Source of the DNA: Thozetella sp. PMI_491
Lineage: Eukaryota; Ascomycota; Sordariomycetes; Chaetosphaeriales; Chaetosphaeriaceae
Assembly (NCBI GenBank): GCA_021432635.1
Contig: MU270062.1
Span: forward strand, 62,001 to 126,000
Direction: 5' to 3'
DNA: 64,000 bases
Both the position numbers and the translations under genes were made by a program. Positions within the stretch are counted from its first letter, which is position 1; every line of letters starts with the position of its first letter. Under the pieces are notes generated by a model. The model saw only the letters and a list, made by a program, of their open reading frames with translations. It was not told where the DNA came from and ran no database searches. Shown piece by piece: positions 33,705 through 44,641 of the stretch.

Positions 33705-33937
33705 CGCGGTGTAGAAGAAGCTGTGCAACGTTCCACGCTGTCTGCTGTGGATTTCTGACAAGAGATCCCTTCCGGAGCACGCGTGTCAAGGTCGTTCGTC
33801 ACTCATTGCCAAGCAGCCAACTGCGCAATATGGTGGATCGCGGGCAGGGGTGGCCGGGACCATGGCAGCTCCTGCAGGTACCGAGTCAGTTGTTGGGCGC
33901 AGCACTAGGTGTAATACTACCCTTGCCATTCAGCCAG

Positions 33938-33945
33938 TTTATATA
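33938..33945 (-). promoter_or_regulatory. TATA box of the glycosyltransferase gene
   Basis: TATATAAA on the minus strand, 234 bases before the ATG at 33704. It is nearly palindromic, so strand is assigned from the neighbouring gene; nothing coding lies on its right. Confidence 0.4.
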
Positions 33946-36900
33946 AGCTGGGTGACCCCACTTGAATGCAGATCTGACGGCGGTCGTCAAGGAGCAGAGG
34001 AAATAGGGGTCATTTAGCCACATTTGTCTACCTGACCTTCAGGTAGTACACATCAAAGAGTGTAAAATATTATGGTCAGGCTTTGGTCAGCCATATTGCA
34101 CTATAAAATTTCCAAACGGAGCGGAATTTCGGTATCCTTAAATATTCTTCAAGGTAGTTATAGATGTTCTACATTGCCTGCCTTTTTTCATTGTATAAGA
34201 CGACTCGTAAGCGCCGTTAGCAACAACTATATTTTTATCGCAATAACTATACGGCTAATCATCCTGGGGAAGCTGCATCTTCAGGAGGAGCATAGTGAGA
34301 TTAGTCGTCTTCACTGACTGGAAATGGTGTCAGAGTGTCAGCACCGGAGTCGACATAATTTCAACGCATAGGTCATCAGTCATGCCGGAGTCTAAGGTTC
34401 GACCCTGCTGGGTGTTGGCCACTGCCACCATCACGCATATCTTCCCAGTCCCGACGTGTTGAATTTGAATTCTATATTAGTCTACTCTCCCTAGTTATGA
34501 TCGCTGTGGCCAGAGCCTTCTCGCATAGCCCGGGATGCGTAGGATTGACGGTGTCAAGGGAAAGAGATTGTCTAGCCACGTCTACCTACTCTAACTTAGA
34601 ATGGTACACCTCAGTAGTTTTAGTAGCGAGTCATTGCCTGGTTCGACGGCAGATCCAACATGTCAACTCAATGTGGAAGAAAAAGAGAAAGAAAGAAGAA
34701 TGCATCCCTAGGTAGCTAGAGGAAGAAATGCGCGATAGTTCTGCTCACAAGAAGAATAACAAGTAGATTATCCACCGTAACCGCCTAGAGAGCTGCACGT
34801 ACACGTCAAATTTAAACTCCATCGTCAATTTGATAGCTAGGATATTGATTTCAAGAGCGCTAGGTACAATGCATGGCAGAGCGCATTTAAGCAAGGAGAC
34901 GGCACGGGTGGCGATGAGGAATCGCTACCAATTGAGATCCGATAAGTTATAGCGACAATTTTTTTGATCTTTTGCTCAGTCATCAGACAGCTGAAAACCT
35001 CATGCTACAATTTTCAGCGCTTCTTTCTTGGCCACTGGTCTCCAAACCACAGCCCAATTCGAACAGAGACTCTACAGGAGTTACGAAGCGACAGGCTAAG
35101 TAAAAGCCCTGACACGCAGCGGCAGTATCTTGGACTGCAAAGGGGTTACATGCTACTAATTTTCCTCGATAGGGTCTGAAGTCAATCATAGTGGCATACG
35201 ATAGGAACATAAGTGATTGGCCAGGGGGTCGGTACTCGATCTAGTGCCGTTAATTCTTCAAGCAGAACAGCCTTCCTTCTGCATCAGGTAGCGGTTAGAC
35301 AACTCGCTGCCATCTAGAAACCATAATTTGCTAGTTCAGTGGTATAGTATCAGTCTCTAGAGACGCCACCGCTTGGACAGATCGGCCCGTGACAAGGCTC
35401 GTCCCTCCGCGGCCGCTTTGGGGGTCTGACTCCTGTATTTCGGAGAGCGAGAAGCCCAAGGCACTGTCGCAAGGGAAGATCGGCAGCCCTGCCTAGCTGC
35501 TACATTTAGCCCTGCTTCCTGACTAGAGCAATGGAGCCCTAATCGTCGACAATAAAACTGCCTAAGAGGCTTATGAGCGTAGGTCAGCCCTTCACTGCAA
35601 TTTTTAGCCTCTGCTAGACCACGAATCATGTCTCACGGGAATGACAAGAGCGGCCCATCGGTCAACTTGAACAAGGCGGCTCTGCGTTGCGCCACCGGAT
35701 TCAAGCTCCGAAGAGGGGCGGAGGAGAGTGAGAGATATCGCGGTTGGTGGCCGATCGAATCCTACCTTAGGTTAGAATCACGCGAGAGTCGAAGTCACCA
35801 AGGATGAGAACTGCAAGTATTCTAAGCTAAGCTAGGTAGTGTTACCAACATCTTCCCGTCAACTTCAATGGATCCTACTCCTGCTTAGTCTATGGAGCAA
35901 GCTTGGATTCTTTCGAAAAAAATTGGCGTCTTGTTTATTTCGTAACTTACATAAGAAGGAGGAACAGCTGGGTCACGATGCATGAATGGGTTACTAAGGT
36001 TTACAATAAGCTGCAGCCAACGCGCGTACTCGCCCACACCGAGCTCGATGACTCAAGATGTGGCTAAGCATAAGCACGTGTCTCGCATTGACAACTGGGC
36101 GCCTGACCAACCCCTCGATCACGCTGAAGACGTCTTACAGTGCTTTTGAGGCCCAACGCCCATCCTATAAGATGAATTGACGGTCAATGTCTTCGAAAAT
36201 CACTCCAGGGCCGCCTTTCCTAGGTATGCTGCGCCGCACCTGTCAGCCCGCGGCCTACGTTGCGTCGGCCCAGCGTAGCACAGGGCGAGCATCAGAGGCT
36301 CAGCGGCAAGGCTCTCCGTTTGGTGTGATCACCGTCATACCTTGGAACGGCGGAAATTTGGCCTTAAATTCGCCTTCGGGGAGGCAAAATGGGTAGGTGA
36401 CGGGAAAGTGGGCTTGCATAGCACAGCGTATACAAACTGCAAGTAAGCCTGGACCTCCCGCTCCAAATTGACCTCACAGCGTAGGTCCAGCCCCTTCATC
36501 GCAGCTGCTAATTATGGCGTTGGGCGAACCGGTACGAATGGAATAGGCATCTAAATTCAGGTCTTCCAATGAAATTAGGATGTATTTGCATTGCCTCTAA
36601 CCCTCGGGGGCCGAGAGGCTTGGCTCAGTCAACTTGTGAAAGCTACCCGCGACAATCCGGGGCTCGCGACGACCAGCCAGACGAGTGGCTCCGTTTCATA
36701 CTATGATTGTTCAATTTCGAGAGGCTCTGAAGCCTCGATGCTATCCAGGGGCAGATTTTGTGGGATTTATGGAGAAGGGCTTATTTTGCCCTCTATGGCT
36801 GTGTAGCAAGAGATGATCAGGCTCTGAAAGCAAGCATTCATAAGCTAGAATCTCCCTTCCTGGCGGCTTTGCTAGTCCTGACCCTTTCCGCTCCTTGAAT

Positions 36901-37544
36901 TTTGCCACGACCTATTTAAGCACACCGACTGCCGTCTTCAATGGTCTCCGGTGGTAATTCAGCACACCCGCCCACTTATACAGTCACAGGGGTGCTACAC
37001 CGCCAAGTCTACGGTTTACGTTCCACGTGCCAACCGTCACCGATTGCTTACCTTTGCCGGAAAACGGCCTTAACAACTGCAGTAAAAGGTTTGACCTAGT
37101 ATAGTCTAGCTAAGGTGATAGTAATAGCGTATAGGTACCCCGAAACGCAGACCTGCATGCACAAGCGACCATGCCACCTGACGGAGCAAGCCCCGATTTC
37201 TCCCACGAACCTGCCTCGGCCGACAACCCATGTAGGTCCATTGTCCTCCGTCAGAGGAGCAAATGGTACCTTCGCGACCAAAGCCACAGAATAGAGCGGC
37301 AAGATTTATCGGTTGCATGATCCGGAGGTTATTGCGTCCCTTCCTGAAAGGGGACAATGGGCCTGGCGAAGGCTAAGGGGTTGACTATGGCGCTGAGACT
37401 ATCTACAGCGCGTGCTTACTGGCGACCAAAGTAGAGCATAGCACCGCATAACAGGACTTCTTGGCAACATACTACCCGTTTTTCTTCGTCGAAGATATTA
37501 CCGCTCGAGTAGAGCTTGGAGATCAGTCGTAAACATTAAGGGAT
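33946..37544. other. Gene-poor stretch, nothing recognised
   Basis: About 3.6 kb of moderate GC with only short, unconvincing ORFs on either strand. I saw no retroelement ends, tandem repeat or RNA gene. Two tRNA-like boxes (34,390-34,410 and 35,332-35,342) were tested and rejected. The zinc-finger gene promoter is at the right end. Confidence 0.5.
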
Positions 37545-38823
37545 ATGTCCAGCGACGAGATGAACGATTTATTCGCCTGTTATCCGGTATGTACTAGATG
37601 TTTTTTTTCTCCATTAAAGCCTATTTCTTTGTCCACTAACATCTTGCAGAATCCGGATTCAACGAGATATTCGGCGCATTCCATTCGTGTCCAGCCTGGG
37701 ACTCTTCATCGACATCCTGACCCCAGCGAGCCATGCCAGAACCATCTTCCCCAGGACTCGACTGTATCAGCTGGATGGCCTCCAAATGACTCCGATCGCA
37801 TAGATTGGGGGCTATCACTACTGGGACCCATCCCCCATTTCTCGAGCCCAATCCCAGCAGCGGAGGGGCTTCTACTGGGCATCACAGACACGGACTGCAC
37901 ACTGTCGCTACCGGACTTCCCCCTCCCTCCCTCGAGCTTGGTCTTGTACCCGCAGCAGATTCAGCAGAACATGATGGGCTCAGGTGAAGGACTGCCACTA
38001 CCGGACCTGCCCTGTCCTCCTTCGAGCTTGGTCTTGTACCCGCAACAGCTCCAGCAGAACATGATGGGCGCAGGTGAAGGAATGTCACTGCCGGTCTATT
38101 CTCCTCTTTCACCGGATCAAATCCTATCAGCAGATGCTATCCTAATGGAGAACAAGTACCCGGTGGCCTACCACAAGGAGTTTTGTGACAACTGTGGTCT
38201 GCCTTCAGTCTCCATTCACCACTCTTTGGACAGTGTCGATACTTTCGCGTCATCATACGACAGTTATGAGTTGGCGCCTTCCTCCAGCGCCAGCACTTGG
38301 TCGTCAAGCACCAGTAATGCACTTGGAAGTACCATGGATTTGAGATCAGAACCGCATTCATGGCTGGAGGAGCCAGGCAGACAGGTCATGGAACCCGACC
38401 TTGTGCCCCAAACCCCGGCAGATAATACCTCAAGGTATCTCAACCGTGGCCTACCCAAGTGTATTCAAAACAATCTTGTCGCTGACGAGTGATGACCTTG
38501 CCCTCCTAGCTAGTTGGACGACACAGTCTGCGCAGTCAGCCGTTCGGGCCCCCGACAGCCCTCAAGTGTCCCTCCAAGGGCCAACTCAAGGCTCCTCAAC
38601 AATGGCCGGGAGCGAGATTGGCATTCCATACGAATGGATCGACCATCGGAACTCGGGTGTCCGCAAGAAGGAACGCGAACATAAGAAAAGACAAAGGCGC
38701 AGACAGAGGGCACAAAACCCTGAGAAGATATTCCAGTGCGAGGCCTGTGAATGTTCCTACAATCGCGAGGACAACAAGCAAAGGCATTTCAGAGACAAAC
38801 ACGCGGGAAAGGAGAAACACTGA
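37545..38823 (+). CDS. C2H2 zinc-finger protein, putative transcription factor
   Basis: Exons 37545-37586, 37650-38434 and 38514-38823 encode 378 residues. Intron 1 has a CACTAAC branch and GTATGT donor; intron 2 (GTATCT to CTAG) is needed to escape a stop at 38490 and enter the frame SSWTTQSAQ. At the C-terminus FQCEACECSYNREDNKQRHF and the residues after it give one C2H2 finger with Cys351, Cys354, His367 and His372 (C-x2-C-x12-H-x4-H). A strongly basic run KKEREHKKRQRRRQ just before it is a likely nuclear signal. The N-terminal two thirds are Pro/Ser-rich and disordered, as activation regions often are. Residues 99-158 are a 30-residue tandem duplication (LVLYPQQ.QQNMMG.GEG). Targets cannot be told. 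A single finger is unusual for sequence-specific binding. Confidence 0.75.
37902..38081 (+). repeat. 90-bp in-frame tandem duplication
   Basis: Two consecutive copies (37902-37991 and 37992-38081) within the zinc-finger gene, each encoding 30 residues that end in a MMG(S/A)GEG motif. They are diverged at the start and nearly identical over the second half. Confidence 0.85.
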
Positions 38824-40272
38824 GTCCATTTCTGAACACCATTCGACTTTCTCAGAGAGACCAGGTATGCTTCTCCTTCGGTCTCGAGGCTCGGCATATT
38901 CTCGTTGTCCTGATCTTCTCCTTGCTTATGCTCACCGCCCCATTCTGTTCGAAGCCTCCTAGTTTATCAAGCCCAAGACTTGCCCTTTCCCTGATGGTAT
39001 TAAATCGTCCCTTCAATTTGTCATGATTCAACCCATTTTAAAAGTTAGGTACTTGCTTATTCGATCAACTATCAAGTTCAATATACACTCTTAACCCTTC
39101 GCTGGTAGGCAATGGTGTCACAAGGTCGTTGCTCTAGTTGCATCAGAGATGCATGGAAGTTCTCCAGGGACGCCGACGAGGAGCCAATAAGGAGAAACCA
39201 TATGCCGATATGCAATATAACAGGGTCACTATGTGCATCATCTTTGGCTAGACTCCCGGATTGGATCCGCATGTTTCTTAGGCTGTAGAACTCTATTGCA
39301 CTGTCCAGCCCCCCTGCACATTGATTGGGTTGTTAGGCCGCATGCATCGCACCAATGGCCGTAGCAGCGACTCGGCCATCATTATGACACTGGTCCTCGA
39401 TTGGGGCTCTCCTGGGTCTACCCGATGCAGTGGTTTGTTTCTAATGCAGAACTAGTGGAGATGTCCTGCGTCTGCACACTTCCTTGTTGCGTTCTGGTTG
39501 GAGAACATGATGCATGTGAGAAATATTACGACATTATGCTTGGCGGAACGTCTCTGGCTTCCTCAGCTGCACGAAGTGGCTTCTATAGACTGGCCATGGC
39601 GGGAGCATGTCACACATCCGGGCTCCCAGTGTTTTATCTCGACTTACAAGGGCGTGCTAGACCTTAACAGGGCGCTGTTGACTATCAGTACACACTAGAG
39701 AAGTTGTATTAAGCACATGCTACGAAGACCTTAATCTTGTCTCACCTCCGGGTCTCCATATCTCATCTTGCCGTGGTCCGGCTTTTAAGACATTCTGCAT
39801 CGGCGCTCACGGGCCATTTCTTTTCCAAAGACCGGATTTTAGCAGTAAACCCCGCTGTGGCGTGCAGGCGCCTGCGGCTGCATATGTGCTAAGAAGCCAG
39901 CCTATCCCGAGAGGTTTATGTCCGGATTACTCATAGCAACGGCGAGCTCAACACCAGAACTCTTTCCCAAGTTGGCCAAATAGGGAAAGTCGCGAAACAC
40001 CAGCCAGCAGCCCGGGCATGAAGCACTCGCGGCTCAAATGAAGCCTTCCGGTCTTTTCGGAGGCCGGACTTATACTGTTGCTGAAGATTGCTCATAATGG
40101 TAGAACAGTGCAGCATTTATTTGAGTATAAATGCGCGAGGCCTGTCGTCCTTTGACGGGATGCCAGCCTCACATCGACCACGGGACTTAGACAGACATAC
40201 CCTCCGACGCTCCATTTCACAAGCTTACCTGATCTTGGAAACACCATAATCAGACCAGAAAATCGATCCAAG
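38824..40272. other. Intergenic, no gene recognised
   Basis: Moderate GC, no persuasive ORF; the 88-codon plus-strand ORF at 39,401-39,667 lacks motif or context. The right end is the SDR promoter. Confidence 0.5.
40126..40132 (+). promoter_or_regulatory. TATA box of the SDR gene
   Basis: TATAAAT in the context GAGTATAAATGCG, 141 bases before the ATG at 40273 and followed by a pyrimidine-rich region. Confidence 0.5.
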
Positions 40273-41052
40273 ATGGCCCCCAGTACCTACCGGAAGCTGC
40301 AAGACAAGCACATCCTCGCCATCGGCGGCTCGGCCGGGATCGGGTACGCCGTGGCCGAGGCGGCGCTCGCATCCGGCGCCAACGTCACCATCTCGTCTTC
40401 CTCCCAGGCCAAGGTAGACACCGCCGTGTCGGCCCTTGCCGCCGACTACCCAGACCGCAAAATCCGCGGCCTTGTTACCGACCTGTCCAAGCCGAGCGTG
40501 GAGGCGGACCTCGACGCCCTGTTCCGGGCGGCGCAGGACGCCCAGGGACCCATCCACCACGTCGTCTTCACCGCGGCGGATGCGCTCACCATCGGCGGCC
40601 TGGATACGCTGAGCGCCGACAAGATCCTCCAGGTGCTGCACATGCGCGGCGTCGTGCACCTGCTCCTGGCGAAGGTGGCTGTACGGTATCTGCCGCAGAC
40701 CAGCGCGTCCAGCATCGTGTACACGGGCGGGTCGGTAGCGCAGAAGCCCGACAAGGGGTGGTCCATTCTTGCCTTCGTCGGTGGTGGTATCGCCTCCCTG
40801 GTGAAGGGTCTTGCCGTGGACCTCGCGCCGGTCCGCGTCAACGCCGTCCAGCCCGGCTACGTCGACACGACACTGTGGGCGCCAATGGGAGCCGAGGCGC
40901 AGGCCAACTTCAAGAAGGCAGTCGAGGCCAAGATCCCTACAGGAAAGTTTGCGCAGCCCGAGGACGTCGCCGAGGCCTTCCTGTGGCTGCTGAAGGACGC
41001 CAACGTCACCGGCACCATCGCCGCTTCCGATGGCGGACAGCTACTTGTGTGA
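40273..41052 (+). CDS. Atypical short-chain dehydrogenase/reductase
   Basis: Single exon, 259 residues. The cofactor loop HILAIGGSAGIGYAVAEAA matches TGxxxGIG, and a VTDLSKPSVEADLDALF segment fits the adenine-binding Asp position. The C-terminal GGQ ending after IAASDG fits the family. In the catalytic zone SIVYTGGSVAQKPDKGW and then SILAFVGGGIASLVKGLAVD, the usual YxxxK is replaced: the aligned positions are non-catalytic, with Gly where Lys should be. The remaining Tyr of IVYTGG is upstream of the normal place. Several fungal SDR-like proteins share this form, so it is probably a real subfamily whose activity is uncertain. It lies in tandem with the GH105 gene, but 800 bases separate them and nothing suggests shared control. 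Confidence 0.88.
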   Translation: MAPSTYRKLQDKHILAIGGSAGIGYAVAEAALASGANVTISSSSQAKVDTAVSALAADYPDRKIRGLVTDLSKPSVEADLDALFRAAQDAQGPIHHVVFTAADALTIGGLDTLSADKILQVLHMRGVVHLLLAKVAVRYLPQTSASSIVYTGGSVAQKPDKGWSILAFVGGGIASLVKGLAVDLAPVRVNAVQPGYVDTTLWAPMGAEAQANFKKAVEAKIPTGKFAQPEDVAEAFLWLLKDANVTGTIAASDGGQLLV

Positions 41053-41858
41053 GGAATGAGCTATGATGTAAGAGGGCACTATTCTGGTGGGGACCGACTA
41101 GCTTTCCTGGGGTACCCTCACGATGCGCCTCCGCGGCGCGCAGGGATAGGGCAGGCAGGGGCAAGCAAATTTCTCCATGCCGGGCTGCTTCAAACATGAG
41201 GTCGACAGGCTGTCCGATCCAAGGAAGCGGCGCAGTACAAAAGGCTGCAGATATAGTCAAAAGTGCCGTCTTTCCTCTTCCTCGCAAGACGGCATCTTCT
41301 TTGTCCTTTATCAATCTTTAGGTTTCATGTTTGCGCCTCTCGCCTCGCCACTGAAAGATGCAGCATTGTATAGGTAGCCGAGTAGGTAGTTGAACGTATA
41401 GTTATGCTAAAAGTTGCGGAGATGCGAGATCTACCGAATGCCACGCTGATGCTTTGTGATTTACCTTCGTAGGTAGCTGGTTCGTTCGGAATTAGGCAAC
41501 TAATGGCACGGAGTAAGCACCTTTTAGTCCAACCGCACTATCATTGGCCCGCCTGCTACACGAATTGTCGGCCGATGCTCCATTGCCATTGTGGAAAACC
41601 CTTTAGCTGTGGAGCCGAGATTCCGGGAGCCCATGCGTGGGGATGATCAGCACTAATAAGATTGGGTGCTTTATGAAATAGGATGCCAATCTTTGCTTGC
41701 TAAAATGCTCGGGCCCGTCGAGTGGGTATTCTATACCCATAGAGTATAAACGACGGATCTCGCCCCTCATCGGCGTCTCTCTCACGGTGCACCCTTCCGC
41801 CCTATACGCTCCCCGATCCGGCAGCACCAAGCTTCGATCCAATACAGCCGTCGTCAAA
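41053..41858. other. Intergenic with the GH105 promoter
   Basis: No gene recognised. A TATAAA at 41745-41750 in GAGTATAAACG lies 109 bases before the GH105 ATG. Confidence 0.5.
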
Positions 41859-43153
41859 ATGCGAAGTGGTATGCGCACGCCCGGCCTCGCGGCCTGTGTA
41901 CTGGCCACGCTCGCCGGCCCGGCCGCCGCCGCGCCGACCGAGAGCCTGCCCTACTCGGTGCAGATGGCGACCAGCATCATGTCGCGCAGCCAGGGCATAA
42001 TGACGGGCACTGGGGGCTCATCGGAGCCGCTTATGGCTGGCTTTGCGCAGAAGGCTCTCACCGCGCTCGTGGCCCAGTACCCGGACAGCAGTTTCACTGC
42101 CTCCATCGCCGAGTACATCCGGTCCAGCGCCGCCTCCGTGGCCAAGTTCACTCTGAACGCGACCAACGACGCCCTGGTGTACCCCTTGGACCGCTTGTCT
42201 AATGGCAATGCGCTCTACACCTTCGGGGTCGCCGAGGGAGCTAACAGCACCTCGAACTTCAGTGCCGCTGCTGTCGCCCTGCGCGAGAGTATCGATCTGA
42301 ACCGCCGCAACTCGGAGGGCGGGTTGTGGTATTTCGTCTATCCCCAGTGGAGTTATTTGGACGGCATGTATTCCTTGGCACCTTTCATGACGCTGTGGGC
42401 CACGGAAGCGGGAGCCTGGAACGGCACCGACACCCTCGGGCAGCTAGACCAGATGCTCTACCAGATGGAGCTTCTCTGGAAGCACAACCGCAACGAGACG
42501 ACCGGTCTGCTGGTCCACGGCTACGACGATTCGCTCACAGCCGTGTGGGCGAACCCAGTGACCGGCGCCAGCCCTTACGTCTGGGGCCGCAGCCTGGGGT
42601 GGTTCACCATGACGCTGGTGGACACGCTCGAGCTGCTGCCGAAGGGGGCCTGCAAGCACTCGAAGCGGCTGCTTGAGATGTACCAGGCCCTCGCTCTACC
42701 CCTTCTAGACGCCGTCGACCCGCAGACCGGAGGGTGGTGGCAGATTGTCGACATGGGCGGGCGCGAGAAGAACTACATCGAGTCGAGCGGCTCGGCCATG
42801 TTTGCGTACTCCCTTCTGAAGGGCGCACGTCTGGGCTACCTGACCGGCGACCTGGCAGGGAGGGCGACATCGGTCGGCGTGCGTGCTCAGAAGTACCTCA
42901 CGGACACGTTCCTTGTCCAGGAGGGCAATGGGGTCCTGGGGTACAACGGCACCGTGGCCGTGTGCAGTCTCAACTCGACTGCATCGTACGATGTGAGTGG
43001 CGGCGCAAAGGCGCACCGGCCAGGCTCGAGGTTTCTAGACAAGAAGGCTAACAATGCTACTAGTACTACACCGGCCAGCCGCTGCTCTACAACAGTGTCC
43101 ACGGCTCCGCTGCTTACATTCTCGCCTCTCTCGAGAGCGAGAGACTGCAGTAG
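41859..43153 (+). CDS. GH105 unsaturated rhamnogalacturonyl hydrolase, secreted
   Basis: Exons 41859-42992 and 43064-43153, joined by a 71-base intron (GTGAGT donor, GCTAAC branch), encode 407 residues. The ATG at 41859 gives a signal peptide (RTPGLAACVLATLAGPAAAA). The body follows the alpha6/alpha6 barrel of GH105: a WYFVYPQWSYLDGMYSLAPF segment containing the Asp of the YteR active site, WGRSLGWFTMTLVDTLELLP, GGWWQIVD and NYIESSGSAMFAYSLLKGA. The C-terminal exon gives YYTGQPLLYNSVHGSAAYIL, the closing motif. The enzyme removes the unsaturated uronic acid from the non-reducing end of oligosaccharides left by rhamnogalacturonan or related lyases, so it acts late in pectin or polysaccharide breakdown outside the cell. 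Several NxS/T sites are present. Longer in-frame ATG at 41697 has no signal peptide. Confidence 0.9.
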
Positions 43154-43416
43154 AGAAGGCAGTTTTGGGCAGTATATAAGAAAAGGAGAAGGCAACTTCG
43201 AATTCGTGTCTCTACACACGGACTTGTTTGATAATATCACATACTCTCAAAATAATCATTCTAAGAATTAGAGGCTTCACTCAACTTTGCTCCCAGTATT
43301 CATCTATTGGTGTTTGACCGTCTGACCGTCTGCCCCCCTCCCAACAAGCCAATAACTCAATGTATCACTATGCCCATTCTATGATTTCTGCGTATCCTCC
43401 AATCATCTATAGCTCA

Positions 43417-44022
43417 CTACCAGTTTTGGAAATGCCAGCCGCCCGGCCGGGGAGCGTCAGCTGGATCCGGGGGCGCGAGGTCCTCCTCCGCGGGCAAGTA
43501 GCCGTGACTGCTTGCGCGCCGGCGATGAGTGTAGTGCATCTGCTCACGGGGAGCCTCCGGAACATTTAATGGGACCTGTTGCTGATAGTTCCGGGCTGGT
43601 GTGCCAAGAGGAGCCTGGCGCTCCCTACTCCCATTGTCGTCACTCTGGCGCTGGGTTGAGATGATGTCGACAGTGCTGTATGGACAGGTGATGGTCAGGG
43701 AAGCACCTCGAGGAAGCACGGCACACTTTCTGCCAGTCGATATTTCGAGGGGCGCCGAGGAGGTGATGGCGATTATTCTCCCCAATACCCCGGAGAGGTC
43801 GTGTGGGTTGTTGGTAAAGACAGGGGTGCAGGTGGTGTAGATGCTTGCTGGGGCCCGAACCCATAAGTCCGTCCGACGATTGTGGGATGTGTCCAGGTGG
43901 AACGAGAAGCCGCCGCCGGATACATAAAAGTTTCCCGTTGATGAAAAGTGCAACGCAGATCCGCCCTTGAAGCAAAGTCGGTCACTAGGAAACAAGGTGG
44001 TGGGAGCTCCAGCGTGTGCCAT
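43417..44022 (-). CDS. Small hypothetical protein, 201 residues
   Basis: A single open frame on the minus strand beginning MAHAGAPTTLFPSDRLCFKG. The first half is strand-rich (GNFYVSGGGFSFHLD, RIIAITSSAPLEI), the last third is charged and Pro-rich without a motif. I recognise no family. It is convergent with GH105 and faces the BTB gene in the same direction. Overlapping ORFs in other frames are less protein-like. A real gene is possible but not proven. Confidence 0.5.
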   Translation of the reverse strand: MAHAGAPTTLFPSDRLCFKGGSALHFSSTGNFYVSGGGFSFHLDTSHNRRTDLWVRAPASIYTTCTPVFTNNPHDLSGVLGRIIAITSSAPLEISTGRKCAVLPRGASLTITCPYSTVDIISTQRQSDDNGSRERQAPLGTPARNYQQQVPLNVPEAPREQMHYTHRRRASSHGYLPAEEDLAPPDPADAPRPGGWHFQNW

Positions 44023-44641
44023 GGCGAGTAGACAGATTCAGCTTTGGCCTATACAGCACTGTTTTGGCGTGATTGATCCGGGGTAAGGGCGAAAGCAGCA
44101 GAATAAAAGTTACCAGTAATCACGGAGAAAGGTGGCTTGGGGAGAGGGGGGAATGCTTGGTTTAGATAACCACAAATTGGAAGCTAATAACACTGGCCAA
44201 GTCAGTGAATTACAGGCAAGCCGAGGAGTAGGAACATGGTTTAACTGGAGATGCAGGCAAGAAATCGATCGAGTACATGGATTGACGCAATTGCAAGAGG
44301 GGTCTGATTTCATCCTATTGTCCATGTTCAACTATGTCCTAGGAAGGCTTGGGCGTGTCAGTGAATACGGATAGAACAATAACCAGTAAATATAATTGTC
44401 TTGGAGAACAAGAAAGCTTTGGGCTAAGAGCCTGGGAGATGCCCATGGCAACTATTGTCTAGTTGACGTGTCAAGACTACCTAGTAAATGTCCTGTTCCG
44501 CAGCGTGCATAGCCTGTAAAAATGGCGTGGTCTCTCATCCGTTGAAGCCGACCAAAACACCTCGCTGATATATATCGAGTCTGACATACCCAAGAACGCC
44601 AGCCAGATGGCCCAAAAACCAGCATCCATGATCACCTCACC
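44023..44641. other. Intergenic, no gene recognised
   Basis: About 620 bases of lower GC between two minus-strand genes; includes the 3' untranslated region of the BTB gene. No structure recognised. Confidence 0.5.

Noticed and set aside
34390-34410. B-box-like GGTTCGACCC, possible tRNA gene
   Set aside because: The T-arm would not pair and no A-box, acceptor stem or anticodon loop fits upstream.
35332-35342. A-box-like TAGTTCAGTGG, possible tRNA gene
   Set aside because: No B box or T-arm follows within 90 bases.
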